Shown in pieces: positions 36,226 to 45,480 of a stretch of DNA of 64,000 nucleotides. Both the position numbers and the translations under genes were made by a program. The stretch covers positions 240,740 to 304,739 of the forward strand of contig CAZRXG010000002.1 of assembly GCA_964603985.1 (NCBI GenBank), in the 5' to 3' direction. Below the pieces are notes generated by a model. The model did not search any database and was not told the origin of the DNA. It saw only the letters and a program-made list of their open reading frames with translations. This DNA is from CAZRXG01 sp964603985. Lineage in GTDB: Bacteria > Chloroflexota > Anaerolineae > Aggregatilineales > UBA3940. How positions within the stretch are numbered: the stretch's first letter is position 1; each line of letters begins with the position of its first letter.

Positions 36226-37426
36226 CTCGGGGGCCAGGAAACGACGTAATAATATTGACATGCTCAGCAACGGACGCTATGCCCACGTCGTCGGATGGGG
36301 GGTCGAAATCCCGGAACGGGTGCTGACCAACTTCGATCTTGAGCAGATGGTCGAAACCTCGGACAAATGGATCCGGGAACGGACGGGCATCGTCGAGCGC
36401 CGCATAGCCGACGACCGGGATACGACGGTCACGCTGGGAGCCAAAGCCGCGCGCAAAGCTCTCCTGCGAGCCGGTGTACTGCCCTCCGAGCTTGATCTGA
36501 TCATCGTCGCGACCTCGACGCCGACGCACATGTTCCCGGCGACGGCCTGCCTGATCCAGGATCAGTTGGGGGCCACCAAAGCGGGAGCTTTCGACGTTAT
36601 GGCGGCCTGTACGGGGTTCATCTATGCGGTAGGGCTGGCCTCCGCCCAGATCAAGACCGGGCTGATCGACACGGCGCTGGTGATCGGCACCGAGACGCTG
36701 AGCCGGATCGTGGACTGGGCCGACCGGGGCACGTGCATCCTGTTTGGGGATGGAGCGGGCGCGTTTGTGCTGGAGGCCAGCGAGACGCCGGGCGGCGTCC
36801 ACAACGTGATTATGCACGCCGACGGGTCGGGGGGAAACCTGCTGTATGCCACGACGGGTTTGCGAAAAAACTGGAACGGGAAAGGCCGGGACAACGTGCT
36901 CATCCAGATGGACGGGCGCGGGGTGTTCCGCTTTGCATCGCGGATCATGGCGGCGGCTACCGAAGAGGTCCTCAAGCGCGCCGGTCTGAAGGTAAGTGAC
37001 ATCGACCTGATCGTCCCCCATCAGGCCAACCTGCGCATCCTCCAGGCGGCCGCGCGCGGGCTGAAACTGCCGATGGAGCGCTTCGTCATCAACATCGACC
37101 GGTACGGAAACACGTCCACGGCGTCGATCCCCATCGCGATAGCCGAAGCGGTTGCGGCGGAGAGGCTCAAACCGAACGACAAGATCGTGCTGGTCGGGTT
37201 CGGCGGGGGCCTGACGTGGGGCGCGCTGGTCATGGACTGGGATGTGCGCGAGACACCGACCTCGCAAATGCACGAGATCCTGCGCGAAGGGTGGTACATC
37301 CTGGCACATATGCGGTCGCTGCTGCGGCGGCTGCTGCGCTTCCTAGGGGCCATCCTGCTCGGGCCACCGTTGTCACAGCTTCCGGGGACGCGCAGGCGCA
37401 GAGAGCCAACGGAAAAGCGGGACTGA
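36218..37426 (+). CDS. fabH: Beta-ketoacyl-ACP synthase III with C-terminal extension
   Basis: FabH starts fatty acid synthesis by condensing acetyl- or branched acyl-CoA with malonyl-ACP. The triad is Cys131 in MAACTGF, His in PHQANLRI and Asn in GNTSTASIP. The catalytic body ends near residue 345, where family members stop. Here about 57 residues follow, with a hydrophobic/basic stretch (ILREGWYILAHMRSLLRRLL and then LRFLGAILLG) and a charged end. This could be an amphipathic membrane-binding tail. The start at 36218 gives about 20 extra N-terminal residues; ATG 36260 is an alternative but lacks a clear ribosome site. Confidence 0.93.
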   Translation: MANSGARKRRNNIDMLSNGRYAHVVGWGVEIPERVLTNFDLEQMVETSDKWIRERTGIVERRIADDRDTTVTLGAKAARKALLRAGVLPSELDLIIVATSTPTHMFPATACLIQDQLGATKAGAFDVMAACTGFIYAVGLASAQIKTGLIDTALVIGTETLSRIVDWADRGTCILFGDGAGAFVLEASETPGGVHNVIMHADGSGGNLLYATTGLRKNWNGKGRDNVLIQMDGRGVFRFASRIMAAATEEVLKRAGLKVSDIDLIVPHQANLRILQAAARGLKLPMERFVINIDRYGNTSTASIPIAIAEAVAAERLKPNDKIVLVGFGGGLTWGALVMDWDVRETPTSQMHEILREGWYILAHMRSLLRRLLRFLGAILLGPPLSQLPGTRRRREPTEKRD

Positions 37427-37464
37427 CCGCTGCCGTCCTGCTCACCCCGTTCAGCGTTAGAGAG

Positions 37465-37502
37465 CCACAGCCGTCACCGGCCTTTGTGTGGAACGGCTGT
37501 GG
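37465..37502. terminator. Hairpin between convergent fabH and sppA
   Basis: CCACAGCCGT (37465-37474) pairs perfectly with ACGGCTGTGG (37493-37502), a 10-bp stem with an 18-base loop. There is no strong U-run; placement between converging genes suggests bidirectional termination. Confidence 0.55.
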
Positions 37503-37510
37503 CCCGTCAC

Positions 37511-37541
37511 GAAGCGGCGCAGAAGCGGCGCAGAAGCCGCA
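37511..37541. repeat. Short tandem repeat, 11-base unit
   Basis: GAAGCGGCGCA occurs twice in direct succession (37511-37521, 37522-37532) followed by a degenerate third unit GAAGCCGCA. It lies immediately past the sppA stop codon. Confidence 0.7.
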
Positions 37542-37542
37542 G

Positions 37543-38550
37543 CTAAGGCCCCGTATACCTGAATTCGAGGCTGGGCGCGGCCATCTCGCGCAGCAGGTCA
37601 AGCGACCAGGCCAGACTTTGCTGCGACTGGAAGCCATAGAGCGTATCCCAGAAAGAAAGCTCCGGCGTGAATTCGACGACACGCGGATCCCCGGAGATGC
37701 CGCCCATGCGCGCCGCTTTGAGGACGGCGTCCTCAAAGTAGCCGATGTCGTCCACCAGCCCTATCTCAATGCCCTGCAAGCCGGTGCAGACGCGCCCGTC
37801 GGCAAAGGCGCGAACATCCGCTTCGCTCATCCCGCGCCCTTCGGCCACGATCCTGATAAAGCCATCGTGAACCTCGTCGAGTATTCCCTGCCAATAGGCC
37901 TGCTCCTCCTCGGTCATGTCACGCGCGAAGCTGCCGAAGTCCTTGGACTCACCGGCGGTGATGACGACAACGTCAATGCCAACATCATCGAGCAGCTCCT
38001 CAGCCGTCACGAACTCGCTGATCACGCCGATGCTGCCCAGCAGCGTATGCGGTGTGGCGTAGATGTAATCGGCAGGGGCGGCGATGTAGTACCCGCCCGA
38101 CGCTGCCACCGAGCCCATACTGACGACGACCGGCTTATCGACCTGTGTGAGCGCATGATGAATCTCGTCCGAGGCAACGGCGTCCCCGCCGGGGCTGTCA
38201 ATGCGAAGGACGATAGCCTTAACGCTGTCGTCCGCGTTGGCCCGCTTGATCAGGTCGACGGTGGTGGCCGAGCCTACGTACCCGCGAAACGCATCGCTCT
38301 CACCGGACAGGATGACGCCCTCAACACGAATCACGCCCACCGCCGGGCCGACGCCGGTCGTCACTTCGGTAGACTGCATACCGGCGGCGAACACGACGGC
38401 CAGGCCAAACGCCCCGCATCCCACCACCGGGGCAACAAACACGAGCAGAAATACCAGGATAATCCACAGCAAGGCGCGACCACTCTTCTTAGGCTGCTGC
38501 CGGGGCGGCTGCGGCACGCCCTGAACGTCAACCGGTACATTGTCAGACAT
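37543..38550 (-). CDS. sppA: Signal peptide peptidase SppA (S49 family)
   Basis: A membrane-anchored serine protease that degrades cleaved signal peptides. After a proline-rich cytoplasmic start there is one membrane helix (LLWIILVFLLVFVAPVVG). The catalytic Ser is in MGSVAASGGYYIA and the general-base Lys is in AGESKDFGS. RIDSPGGDA forms the substrate-side strand. At 335 residues it is the short, single-domain form common in Gram-positives and Chloroflexota, not the duplicated E. coli form. It stands alone. Confidence 0.95.
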   Translation of the reverse strand: MSDNVPVDVQGVPQPPRQQPKKSGRALLWIILVFLLVFVAPVVGCGAFGLAVVFAAGMQSTEVTTGVGPAVGVIRVEGVILSGESDAFRGYVGSATTVDLIKRANADDSVKAIVLRIDSPGGDAVASDEIHHALTQVDKPVVVSMGSVAASGGYYIAAPADYIYATPHTLLGSIGVISEFVTAEELLDDVGIDVVVITAGESKDFGSFARDMTEEEQAYWQGILDEVHDGFIRIVAEGRGMSEADVRAFADGRVCTGLQGIEIGLVDDIGYFEDAVLKAARMGGISGDPRVVEFTPELSFWDTLYGFQSQQSLAWSLDLLREMAAPSLEFRYTGP

Positions 38551-38691
38551 TTTTTCTACCCCCTACCCTGAGCCGGACTTGTTAATATATTTGAGCGCGA
38601 TGTAACTTAACCTTTGCCGCAATGGTAGACGGCAGCACCACACCTGTCAAACGCCCTGCGGAGCGCGTGAAGCAGCAGCCGCGTTATGGGT

Positions 38692-38728
38692 TATACTACG
38701 CGATATTTCGCGATACTCGCGCGCGATA
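38692..38728 (+). promoter_or_regulatory. -10 element and CGCGATA repeats before the LysE-type gene
   Basis: TATACT (38692-38697) is followed at once by three CGCGATA heptamers in the same orientation (38699-38705, 38709-38715, 38722-38728). The first two are 10 bases apart. They lie in the expected early transcribed region, where a repressor could bind. The -35 is poor. Confidence 0.4.
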
Positions 38729-38758
38729 CCCGCGCACTCATCATGCAGGGGGGGACTC

Positions 38759-39388
38759 TTGATCGCTTACATAGCACAGGGTTTAACACTGGGATTCTCG
38801 GCGGCGGCGACGCCCGGCCCGTTTCAGGCTTATCTGCTTTCACAGACGCTGAAGAACGGGTGGCGAAGAACGCTGCTCGCTGCGCTGGCACCCATCCTCA
38901 GCGACGGGCCGATCATCACCCTGGTGCTGCTGATCCTGACGCAGACGCCCGACTGGCTTCTCACAGCCCTGCAAACCGTCGGGGCGCTGTTCATTCTCTA
39001 CCTGGCGCGCGGGGCCTATCTGGCCTTCAAGGACTTCGACGAGACGCAGCCGAGCGGCGAAGAGCCAAAGCAACAAAGCCTGCTCGAAGCAACCACGATA
39101 AACCTGCTGAACCCCCACCCGTACATCTTCTGGGGGGCGATTGGCGGGCCGATTCTGGTTGAGGGGTGGAGGAAAGCGCCCACCTGCGGCGCTGGCTTTA
39201 TTCTCGGATTCTACGTCATGCTGATCAGCGGCCTGGCCGGGTTTGTGATCCTGTTCGGCACGGCCAGGCACCTCGGCCCGCGCGTGAGCCGCATCCTGAG
39301 CGGGATCGCCGCCGTCGCGCTGCTGCTGTTCGGGATATACCAGCTTGTGGCAGGCGTGGACGGTCTGCTGGAACTGCTGAACGCGTAG
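38759..39388 (+). CDS. LysE/RhtB-family exporter
   Basis: A 209-residue membrane protein with about six helices. The N-terminal signature reads FSAAATPGPFQAYLLSQTLKNGWR, matching the LysE family P-G-P region, and INLLNPHPYIFWGAIGGP is the second conserved segment. The family exports amino acids or related metabolites; the substrate is unknown. The start is TTG at 38759 behind GGGGGGA. It is not in an operon with alaS, which has its own TATAAT upstream. Confidence 0.88.
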   Translation: MIAYIAQGLTLGFSAAATPGPFQAYLLSQTLKNGWRRTLLAALAPILSDGPIITLVLLILTQTPDWLLTALQTVGALFILYLARGAYLAFKDFDETQPSGEEPKQQSLLEATTINLLNPHPYIFWGAIGGPILVEGWRKAPTCGAGFILGFYVMLISGLAGFVILFGTARHLGPRVSRILSGIAAVALLLFGIYQLVAGVDGLLELLNA

Positions 39389-39464
39389 CGATATACCCCC
39401 GGATTGCGTATAATCTGCCCCACAGGGCACACAGGCATCAAGGTAAACACAGACACATAACATT

Positions 39465-42188
39465 ATGAAGCGAATGACCAGCGCGGAAATCCGCCAATCT
39501 TTTCTCGACTTTTTCGCCGAGCGGGGGCACCAGGTTGTCGCCTCGTCGTCACTCGTGCCGGGCAGCGACCCCACCCTGCTGTTCACCAACGCGGGGATGG
39601 TGCAGTTCAAGGACGTGTTCCTGGGCATCGACAAGCGCCCCTACCGGCGTGCGACCACCTCCCAGAAGTGCATGCGTATCAGCGGCAAGCACAACGACCT
39701 TGAGAACGTGGGGCCGTCCCCGCGCCACCATACGTTCTTCGAGATGCTGGGGAACTTCAGCTTTGGCGATTATTTCAAGCGCGAGGCGATCCGCTACGCA
39801 TACGAGCTGCTGACGCAGGTTTACGGGCTGCCGCCCGACCGGCTGGCCTACACGGTGTACGAGAGCGACGACGAGGCGTACGACGCCTGGGTGAAGGACA
39901 TCGGCGTGGACCCGGCCCGCGTGGCGCGCATGGGGCCGAAGACCAACTTCTGGCAGATGGCCGATACCGGCCCCTGCGGCCCGACCAGCGAGGTCCACTG
40001 GGACACGACGCCCGAACTAGGCACGGGGGGCATTATCGACGCGCTGCAACGGGAAGACGACCGCTTCCTGGAACTGTGGAACCTGGTCTTCATGCAGTTC
40101 AACCGGACACAGGACGACCCGGCACACACCGGTCAGTTCGACGAGCCGCTGCCCGCGCCGGGCGTGGACACCGGCCTGGGGCTGGAGCGTCTCGTGGCGG
40201 TGATGCAGAAGGCCGAAAACAACTACGACACCGACCTGTTCACAGACATCATGGACGCCACACAGAAGATCCTGGGGCACGACGACGCATTCCGGGAGGA
40301 GCATTTCGTCGCCTACCGCGTGATCGCCGACCACACCCGTGCGGCGTCGTTCCTGATCGCGGACGGCGTCACGCCGGGCAACACGCAGCGCGAGTACGTC
40401 ACACGCATGCTGATCCGGCGGGCGATGCTCTTCGCGCACAAGATGGGCGTGGATAGGCCGTTCCTGCATCAGGTGGCCGACGCGGTGATCGGCAAGCTGG
40501 GCGGGGTCTACCCGGAGCTTGAGCAATTCAAAGAGGCGATCCACTACCACATCTCGACCGAGGAAGAGCGATTCCTGCACACGCTCGACAGCTCGCTCGG
40601 CGTGCTGGACAGCATGATCGAGCAGCTTGAGGCCGACAAGCAGAGCGAGTTGAGCGGCAGCGATGCCTTCCTCCTCTTTGCGACGCACGGCCTGCCGCTT
40701 GAGATCACACGCGACGTGCTCCAGGAGCACGGCATGAGCGTGGACGAGCCGGGCTTCGAGGCCGCCATGGAGGAACACAGCCGGTTGTCGGGCGGCAGCA
40801 AGCTGGGCGAGTTCGAGGACGTGAGCTTCTACCGCGACCTCCTGGCATCGCTCAAGGAGTCGGGCGCGCTCGGCGAAGAGGGGGTGATCTACAACCCCTA
40901 CGAGCACCTGACGCTCGAAACCGAGGTCGTGGCGATCATCGCCGACGGCAGGCACGTCGAACAGCTCAAAGGGGACGCGCAGGAAAACGCCCAGATCGTG
41001 CTGGCGGGGACGCCGTTTTACGTCGAGTCGGGCGGCCAGGTCAGCGACACGGGCGTGATCGCCGGGGAAGACTGGGAGTTCGAAGTCACGGACATGATCC
41101 AGCCGGTCGGCGGGTTGATCCTGCACGTCGGCGGGCTGGCCTACGGCGACGCGGTAAAGATCGGCGACAGGGCAAAGGCCATCGTCAACGACCACCGCCG
41201 GTGGGACATCATGCGCAACCACACCGCCACGCACCTGCTGCACGCCAGCCTAAGAGAGGTGCTGGGCAAACACGTCCGGCAGAAGGGGTCACTGGTCGCC
41301 CCGGACCGCCTGCGCTTCGACTTCTCCCACAACGAGGCAGTAGCCCCCAACGAGATCGATCGGATTGCGGGCCGGGTCAACGAGCTGATCCTGTCCAACC
41401 GGCCCGTCCGGGTGGCTTTCAAGCCACTGGAGCAGGCCCGGCGCGAAGGCGCGATGGCACTGTTCGGCGAGAAGTACGGCGAGACTGTGCGGACGATCAC
41501 GGTCGGCGACCCGGCCTCCGGCGACGAGCGGTGGAGCTACGAGCTGTGCGGCGGGACGCACGTCAACTCGACGGCGGAGATCGGGCCATTCCTCATCACC
41601 AGCGAGTCGAGCAGCGCCAGCGGCGTGCGGCGCGTGGTGGCCGTCACCGGGCACGAGGCGCAGCGCCTGATCCAGGAGCGGCTGGACATCCTCGACACGG
41701 TGGCGACACGCCTGGGGAGCGAGCCGGAGACGGTCGAGGAGCGGGTAGACGGCCTGCTGGGCGACCTCAAAGAAGCGGCCAGCAAGGTCGAAACGATGGA
41801 GCGCCAATCGTCCCAGAGCCAACTGGACGACCTGGTGACACAGGCGAAGACCATCGGCGGGGCGAAGGTCGTCGCGGCCCAGGTTGACGCGCCGGACGGC
41901 GACATGCTGGGCCAGATGGCCGACTGGTGCCGCGACCGGATCGACAGCGGCGTGGTGGTGCTGGGCAGCGAGATCGACGGGAAGGTGCGCCTGGTCGCCA
42001 AGGTAACACCCGATCTCACCAGGCGGGGCGTGCACGCCGGAGACCTGCTGTCCACCATCGCCAAGCTGGTCGGCGGCGGGGGCGGCGGCAGAAGGCCGGA
42101 CTTCGCGACGGCGGGCGGCAAAGATCCATCCGGCCTGTCGGAAGCACTCGCCAGGGCCGAGGACGTGATAGCCGGGGCGCTCAAATAG
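39465..42188 (+). CDS. alaS: Alanyl-tRNA synthetase
   Basis: AlaRS charges tRNA-Ala and edits Ser/Gly mischarging. The N-terminal class II catalytic core is clear (SFLDFFAERGHQVVASSSLVP in motif 1, TSQKCMRISGKHNDLENVG, and the ENNYDTDLF segment). The editing domain has the zinc motifs NHTATHLLHA and CGGTH, and the C-terminal dimerisation domain ends with a Gly-rich stretch, GGGGGGRRPDFATAGG. The length (907) is normal. ATG 39465 is chosen; a TATAAT lies at 39409-39414. Confidence 0.98.
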   Translation: MKRMTSAEIRQSFLDFFAERGHQVVASSSLVPGSDPTLLFTNAGMVQFKDVFLGIDKRPYRRATTSQKCMRISGKHNDLENVGPSPRHHTFFEMLGNFSFGDYFKREAIRYAYELLTQVYGLPPDRLAYTVYESDDEAYDAWVKDIGVDPARVARMGPKTNFWQMADTGPCGPTSEVHWDTTPELGTGGIIDALQREDDRFLELWNLVFMQFNRTQDDPAHTGQFDEPLPAPGVDTGLGLERLVAVMQKAENNYDTDLFTDIMDATQKILGHDDAFREEHFVAYRVIADHTRAASFLIADGVTPGNTQREYVTRMLIRRAMLFAHKMGVDRPFLHQVADAVIGKLGGVYPELEQFKEAIHYHISTEEERFLHTLDSSLGVLDSMIEQLEADKQSELSGSDAFLLFATHGLPLEITRDVLQEHGMSVDEPGFEAAMEEHSRLSGGSKLGEFEDVSFYRDLLASLKESGALGEEGVIYNPYEHLTLETEVVAIIADGRHVEQLKGDAQENAQIVLAGTPFYVESGGQVSDTGVIAGEDWEFEVTDMIQPVGGLILHVGGLAYGDAVKIGDRAKAIVNDHRRWDIMRNHTATHLLHASLREVLGKHVRQKGSLVAPDRLRFDFSHNEAVAPNEIDRIAGRVNELILSNRPVRVAFKPLEQARREGAMALFGEKYGETVRTITVGDPASGDERWSYELCGGTHVNSTAEIGPFLITSESSSASGVRRVVAVTGHEAQRLIQERLDILDTVATRLGSEPETVEERVDGLLGDLKEAASKVETMERQSSQSQLDDLVTQAKTIGGAKVVAAQVDAPDGDMLGQMADWCRDRIDSGVVVLGSEIDGKVRLVAKVTPDLTRRGVHAGDLLSTIAKLVGGGGGGRRPDFATAGGKDPSGLSEALARAEDVIAGALK

Positions 42189-42217
42189 GCCGGGCACAGC
42201 ATTGGAGCATCACCAAA

Positions 42218-42255
42218 GCCGACGGCGGTGAAAGACACCCTCATCCCGTCGGCTG
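42218..42255 (+). repeat. Hairpin after alaS
   Basis: AGCCGACGG (42218-42226) pairs with CCGTCGGCT (42247-42255), a perfect 9-bp stem with a 20-base loop, 30 bases after the alaS stop. No U-run follows, so it may attenuate rather than fully terminate. Confidence 0.5.
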
Positions 42256-42276
42256 TGTATCTACAGACGGATCAAG

Positions 42277-43845
42277 GTGAAAGAGCAGATCATCCGCCTG
42301 GAACCGGACGACGACGTGACCTCGGTGCGCGATAAGCTGGGCTGGATCCGCGCGCCGAGAGTGCTGCTCGTCTTCCCGGACGATCCACACCAGCCAGTCC
42401 TCCAACGCAAGCTGGATCTGGTGCTGATCCAGCGCGAAGCGACCCGCAGGCGGGCACAGTTGGCACTGATCACGCACGACCCGGTGATCGCCGAACACGC
42501 CGGCGAGCTGGGGATCGCGTGCTTCCGCAGCCTGGAGGCCAGCCGGAAGCGCTACTGGCGCACCGCGCGCGCCCGGCTGTCGGTTGAGCGGGCCGAACGG
42601 CCCACCCAACTGGACACCGAGCTGGTCGAGGCAGGCACGCGCTTGCGCCCCGCGCCACAAGGACTACCGGCAACGTTGCAGCGGGCCGCGGCGGGCAGCA
42701 TCGTGGCGCTCATCGTGATCGGCGTGTTGATCGGGCTGTACCTAGTGCTGCCGGGGGCGACGGTGCAGTTGACGCCTGCGGCCAATCAGGTCACAGTGAC
42801 GACCAGCGTCACCGCCGACCCCGGCGCGGCAGATGTGGACACCATCAACGGCATCATCCCCGCCCGCACGGTGGGCGTCGAGGTCGAATCGTCGGCCATG
42901 ATAGACACCACCGGCACCAAAGAGGAACCGACGGAGAAGGCACGCGGCGTGGCACTGTTCACCAACCTGATACGCGATCAGGTCACGATCCCGGCGGGAA
43001 CCATCGTGCGAACCAGCGCCGCCCAGCCGGTGCGCTTCGTGACACTGGCCGACGTGACGCTGGCGGGGGACATCGGCGAGACGGTCGAAGCCCCAATAGA
43101 GGCGCTTGAGCCGGGCTACGAGGGCAACCTGCCCAGCAACCGCATCAACAAGGTCGAAGGGGCGCTTGAGCCGCGTCTGGCGGTCACCAACCCGGAGCCA
43201 ACGCGCGGCGGGGACGTGACGGAGGTTCCGGCCATCTCGCAGGAGGATCGCGAGCGGGTGCGCGCGCTGGTTCTACAGCAGCTTCAGCAGCGCGCCTACG
43301 CCGAGATGCAAACCAACCCCTACGTTGACCTGGAAGAGACGGAGTTCATCCCCCACGAGTCACTGGGGGTCGCGCTGATCCACTCCGAGGACTACCTGGG
43401 GCACACCGGCTCGGAGACATTCGAAGGGTACGTCGACCAGCCCGCCGAGAAGGTCAGCCTGACCCTGCGGGCCACGGTGCAGGGCGTCGCCATTGACGAG
43501 CAGCTTGCCCGGCAGGTCGCATACGCGAAGCTGGCGGGTAAGGTGGGATCGGGCTACCAGATCGGGTCAGGGTCGCTGATCTTCCGGCGCGGCGAGGCCA
43601 CCGGGGTCGACGGCCAGGGCCGGGTGACGTTCATCATGCAGGGGGCAGGCGACGTGTCGATGGCGATCCGCCCCGAAGAGGTGCAGGCGATGGTGCGCGG
43701 CAAGCCGGTCGACGACGCACTGGCCCACCTGGATCGCGAACTGCCGCTGTCCGCACCACCCGTCATCGAAACCTGGCCACCGTTCTGGCCACTGATGCCC
43801 TCCCTGCCCCTGCGCATCCGGGTCGAGGTCAACGGGCAGCCATGA
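42277..43845 (+). CDS. Baseplate J-like membrane protein (gp47-like fold)
   Basis: The 522-residue protein has an N-terminal cytoplasmic alpha/beta domain (about residues 1-95, RVLLVFPDDP... LALITHDPVIAEHA). A basic linker, one membrane helix (about 140-162, GSIVALIVIGVLIGLYLVLPGA) and an extracytoplasmic part follow. The latter contains the segment VALFTNLIRDQVTIPAGTIV and PVRFVTLADVTL, which resembles baseplate J/gp47 proteins found in many Chloroflexota. No phage or contractile-tail genes are nearby, so this is probably a chromosomal envelope protein. It leads a tightly overlapping run with ruvX and mltG. GTG 42277 is the start used. Confidence 0.75.
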   Translation: MKEQIIRLEPDDDVTSVRDKLGWIRAPRVLLVFPDDPHQPVLQRKLDLVLIQREATRRRAQLALITHDPVIAEHAGELGIACFRSLEASRKRYWRTARARLSVERAERPTQLDTELVEAGTRLRPAPQGLPATLQRAAAGSIVALIVIGVLIGLYLVLPGATVQLTPAANQVTVTTSVTADPGAADVDTINGIIPARTVGVEVESSAMIDTTGTKEEPTEKARGVALFTNLIRDQVTIPAGTIVRTSAAQPVRFVTLADVTLAGDIGETVEAPIEALEPGYEGNLPSNRINKVEGALEPRLAVTNPEPTRGGDVTEVPAISQEDRERVRALVLQQLQQRAYAEMQTNPYVDLEETEFIPHESLGVALIHSEDYLGHTGSETFEGYVDQPAEKVSLTLRATVQGVAIDEQLARQVAYAKLAGKVGSGYQIGSGSLIFRRGEATGVDGQGRVTFIMQGAGDVSMAIRPEEVQAMVRGKPVDDALAHLDRELPLSAPPVIETWPPFWPLMPSLPLRIRVEVNGQP

Positions 43846-44315
43846 GCGAATCACGGCGGCTGATGGGCATCGATCACGGCGAGGCACGGATCGGCGTGGC
43901 GCTGAGCGACCCGCTCGGCCTTTTTGCCACACCGCACAGCACCATCACCTGCACCACGCCCGAAAAGGACTTCGACGCCCTGGCCCAGATCGCGCGGGAA
44001 GCGGAGGTTGGGCGGGTGGTCGTCGGGCTGCCCACCGCCACCGACGGCGGGATCGGGATGCAGGCGCGGATCGTGATCCACTGGGCGCGGGCACTGGCGG
44101 AGGTGATCGGGCTGCCGGTTGTGCTGTGGGACGAGAGCTACTCGTCAATCGACGCACTGGCCGCCCGCCGGGCTTCCGGCAGGCGCAAGCGAAAGGGCAA
44201 ACGGGAGCCGCTGGACGACGTGGCAGCAGCAGCGATCCTCCAGGATTATCTGAACGCAGGAGAGACAGACGATGAGCCGGGCCAGCCGCTTGAAAACTTC
44301 ACGGACATCGCGTAA
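43842..44315 (+). CDS. ruvX: Putative pre-16S rRNA nuclease/Holliday junction resolvase YqgF
   Basis: YqgF-type RNase H-fold nucleases process the 5' end of 16S rRNA and resemble RuvC resolvases. The first acidic strand is GIDHGEARIGVALSD, followed by VVVGLPTATDGG, the Glu in DESYSSIDA, and the last Asp in DDVAAAAILQDYL, so all catalytic acids are in place. The ATG overlaps the previous stop by 4 bases (ATGA). A C-terminal acidic tail of about 15 residues overlaps the mltG start. Confidence 0.95.
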   Translation: MSESRRLMGIDHGEARIGVALSDPLGLFATPHSTITCTTPEKDFDALAQIAREAEVGRVVVGLPTATDGGIGMQARIVIHWARALAEVIGLPVVLWDESYSSIDALAARRASGRRKRKGKREPLDDVAAAAILQDYLNAGETDDEPGQPLENFTDIA

Positions 44316-45480
44316 GCGCCTGACGCCGCTACAGGTGCTGCTCAGGCTGTTCGTGCTGGCTGCCATCCTCGGCCTGCTGGCAGTCGCGGGCGTACTCGTC
44401 CTGCGCAGCATGAGCCAGCGCGGCGAGGTCACGTCGGTGCAGTTGGACCTGGACGCCGACCCCTCGCTGAACCCGGTCGAGGCCGCTGCGCTGAAGGCAT
44501 ACCTCACGCTCAACCAGGACGCGCTCAACGCACCGATCAGCGACGACACCAGGACGGTGGTCTTCGAGATCAGCCCCGGCCAGAACGCCGGCCAGATCGC
44601 CGACAATCTGGTGGCGCAGGGGTTGATCGACGATACGACCCTGTTCCGCAACTACCTGCGCTACTATGGGCTGGACAGACAGCTCGAAGCGGGCACGTAC
44701 CAGCTTTCGCCCAGCATGCCGATCCCGGAGATCGCGCTTGCGCTGAGCGAGGCGACCCCGCCGGAAGTCACGATCCAGATCCCCGAAGGCTGGCGGCGCG
44801 AGCAGATCGCAGACTGGATCGAGCAGCAGCCGGACATTCCCTTCGGGGGAATGGAGTTCCTGGCGGCAAGCGGGGCGGGCGTGACGCGGCCACCGGAGGC
44901 GAGCATCGCAGGCGAGATCCCGCCCGACGCGGCGCTGGAGGGTTTCCTGTTCCCGGACACCTACCGGGTCGCCACCGACGCCACCGCCGCCGACCTGGTT
45001 GCGAAGATGCTGCGCAACCTCGACGCACAGGTCACGCCCCAAATGCGCGTCGACGCGGCAGCGCAGGGGATGACATTTTACGAGGTCGTGACGCTGGCCT
45101 CGATTGTCGAGCGGGAGGCCATCATCGCGGAGGAACAACCGACCATCGCCAGCGTGTTCCTGAACCGGCTGAGGGCCGGTATGATGCTGCAAGCCGACCC
45201 GACGGTGCAGTACGCGATGGGATACCAGGCCGACAGCGGAGAATGGTGGAACCTGAACCTGACCCAGGACGACTACACCGGCGTCGAGTCGCCGTACAAC
45301 ACGTACCTGTACGAAGGGCTGCCACCGGGGCCGATTGCCAACCCGGGATTGAGCGCCATCCAGGCGGTGATCTACCCGGCAGACACCCCTTACCTCTACT
45401 TCCGGGCCGCGTGTGACGGCAGTGGGCGGCACACCTTCGCCGTCACGTTTGAGGAGCACGTCGCCAATGCGTGCCCGTGA
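44272..45480 (+). CDS. mltG: Endolytic peptidoglycan transglycosylase MltG
   Basis: MltG cuts nascent glycan strands at the membrane and sets glycan length. After a basic start and one membrane helix (LLRLFVLAAILGLLAVAGVLVL), a LysM-like region and the YceG catalytic domain follow. The catalytic Glu280 is in LASIVEREA; LEGFLFPDTY and LPPGPIANPGLSAIQA are family landmarks. The ATG has AGGAGAG upstream and lies inside the ruvX 3' end (44-base overlap), so translation is coupled. It is present together with MreB and a lone SppA as the envelope set. Confidence 0.96.
   Translation: MSRASRLKTSRTSRKRLTPLQVLLRLFVLAAILGLLAVAGVLVLRSMSQRGEVTSVQLDLDADPSLNPVEAAALKAYLTLNQDALNAPISDDTRTVVFEISPGQNAGQIADNLVAQGLIDDTTLFRNYLRYYGLDRQLEAGTYQLSPSMPIPEIALALSEATPPEVTIQIPEGWRREQIADWIEQQPDIPFGGMEFLAASGAGVTRPPEASIAGEIPPDAALEGFLFPDTYRVATDATAADLVAKMLRNLDAQVTPQMRVDAAAQGMTFYEVVTLASIVEREAIIAEEQPTIASVFLNRLRAGMMLQADPTVQYAMGYQADSGEWWNLNLTQDDYTGVESPYNTYLYEGLPPGPIANPGLSAIQAVIYPADTPYLYFRAACDGSGRHTFAVTFEEHVANACP

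Noticed and set aside
42277..43845. Prophage tail gene
   Set aside because: The baseplate-J-like protein has a membrane helix and sits with ruvX and mltG; no other phage genes are present.
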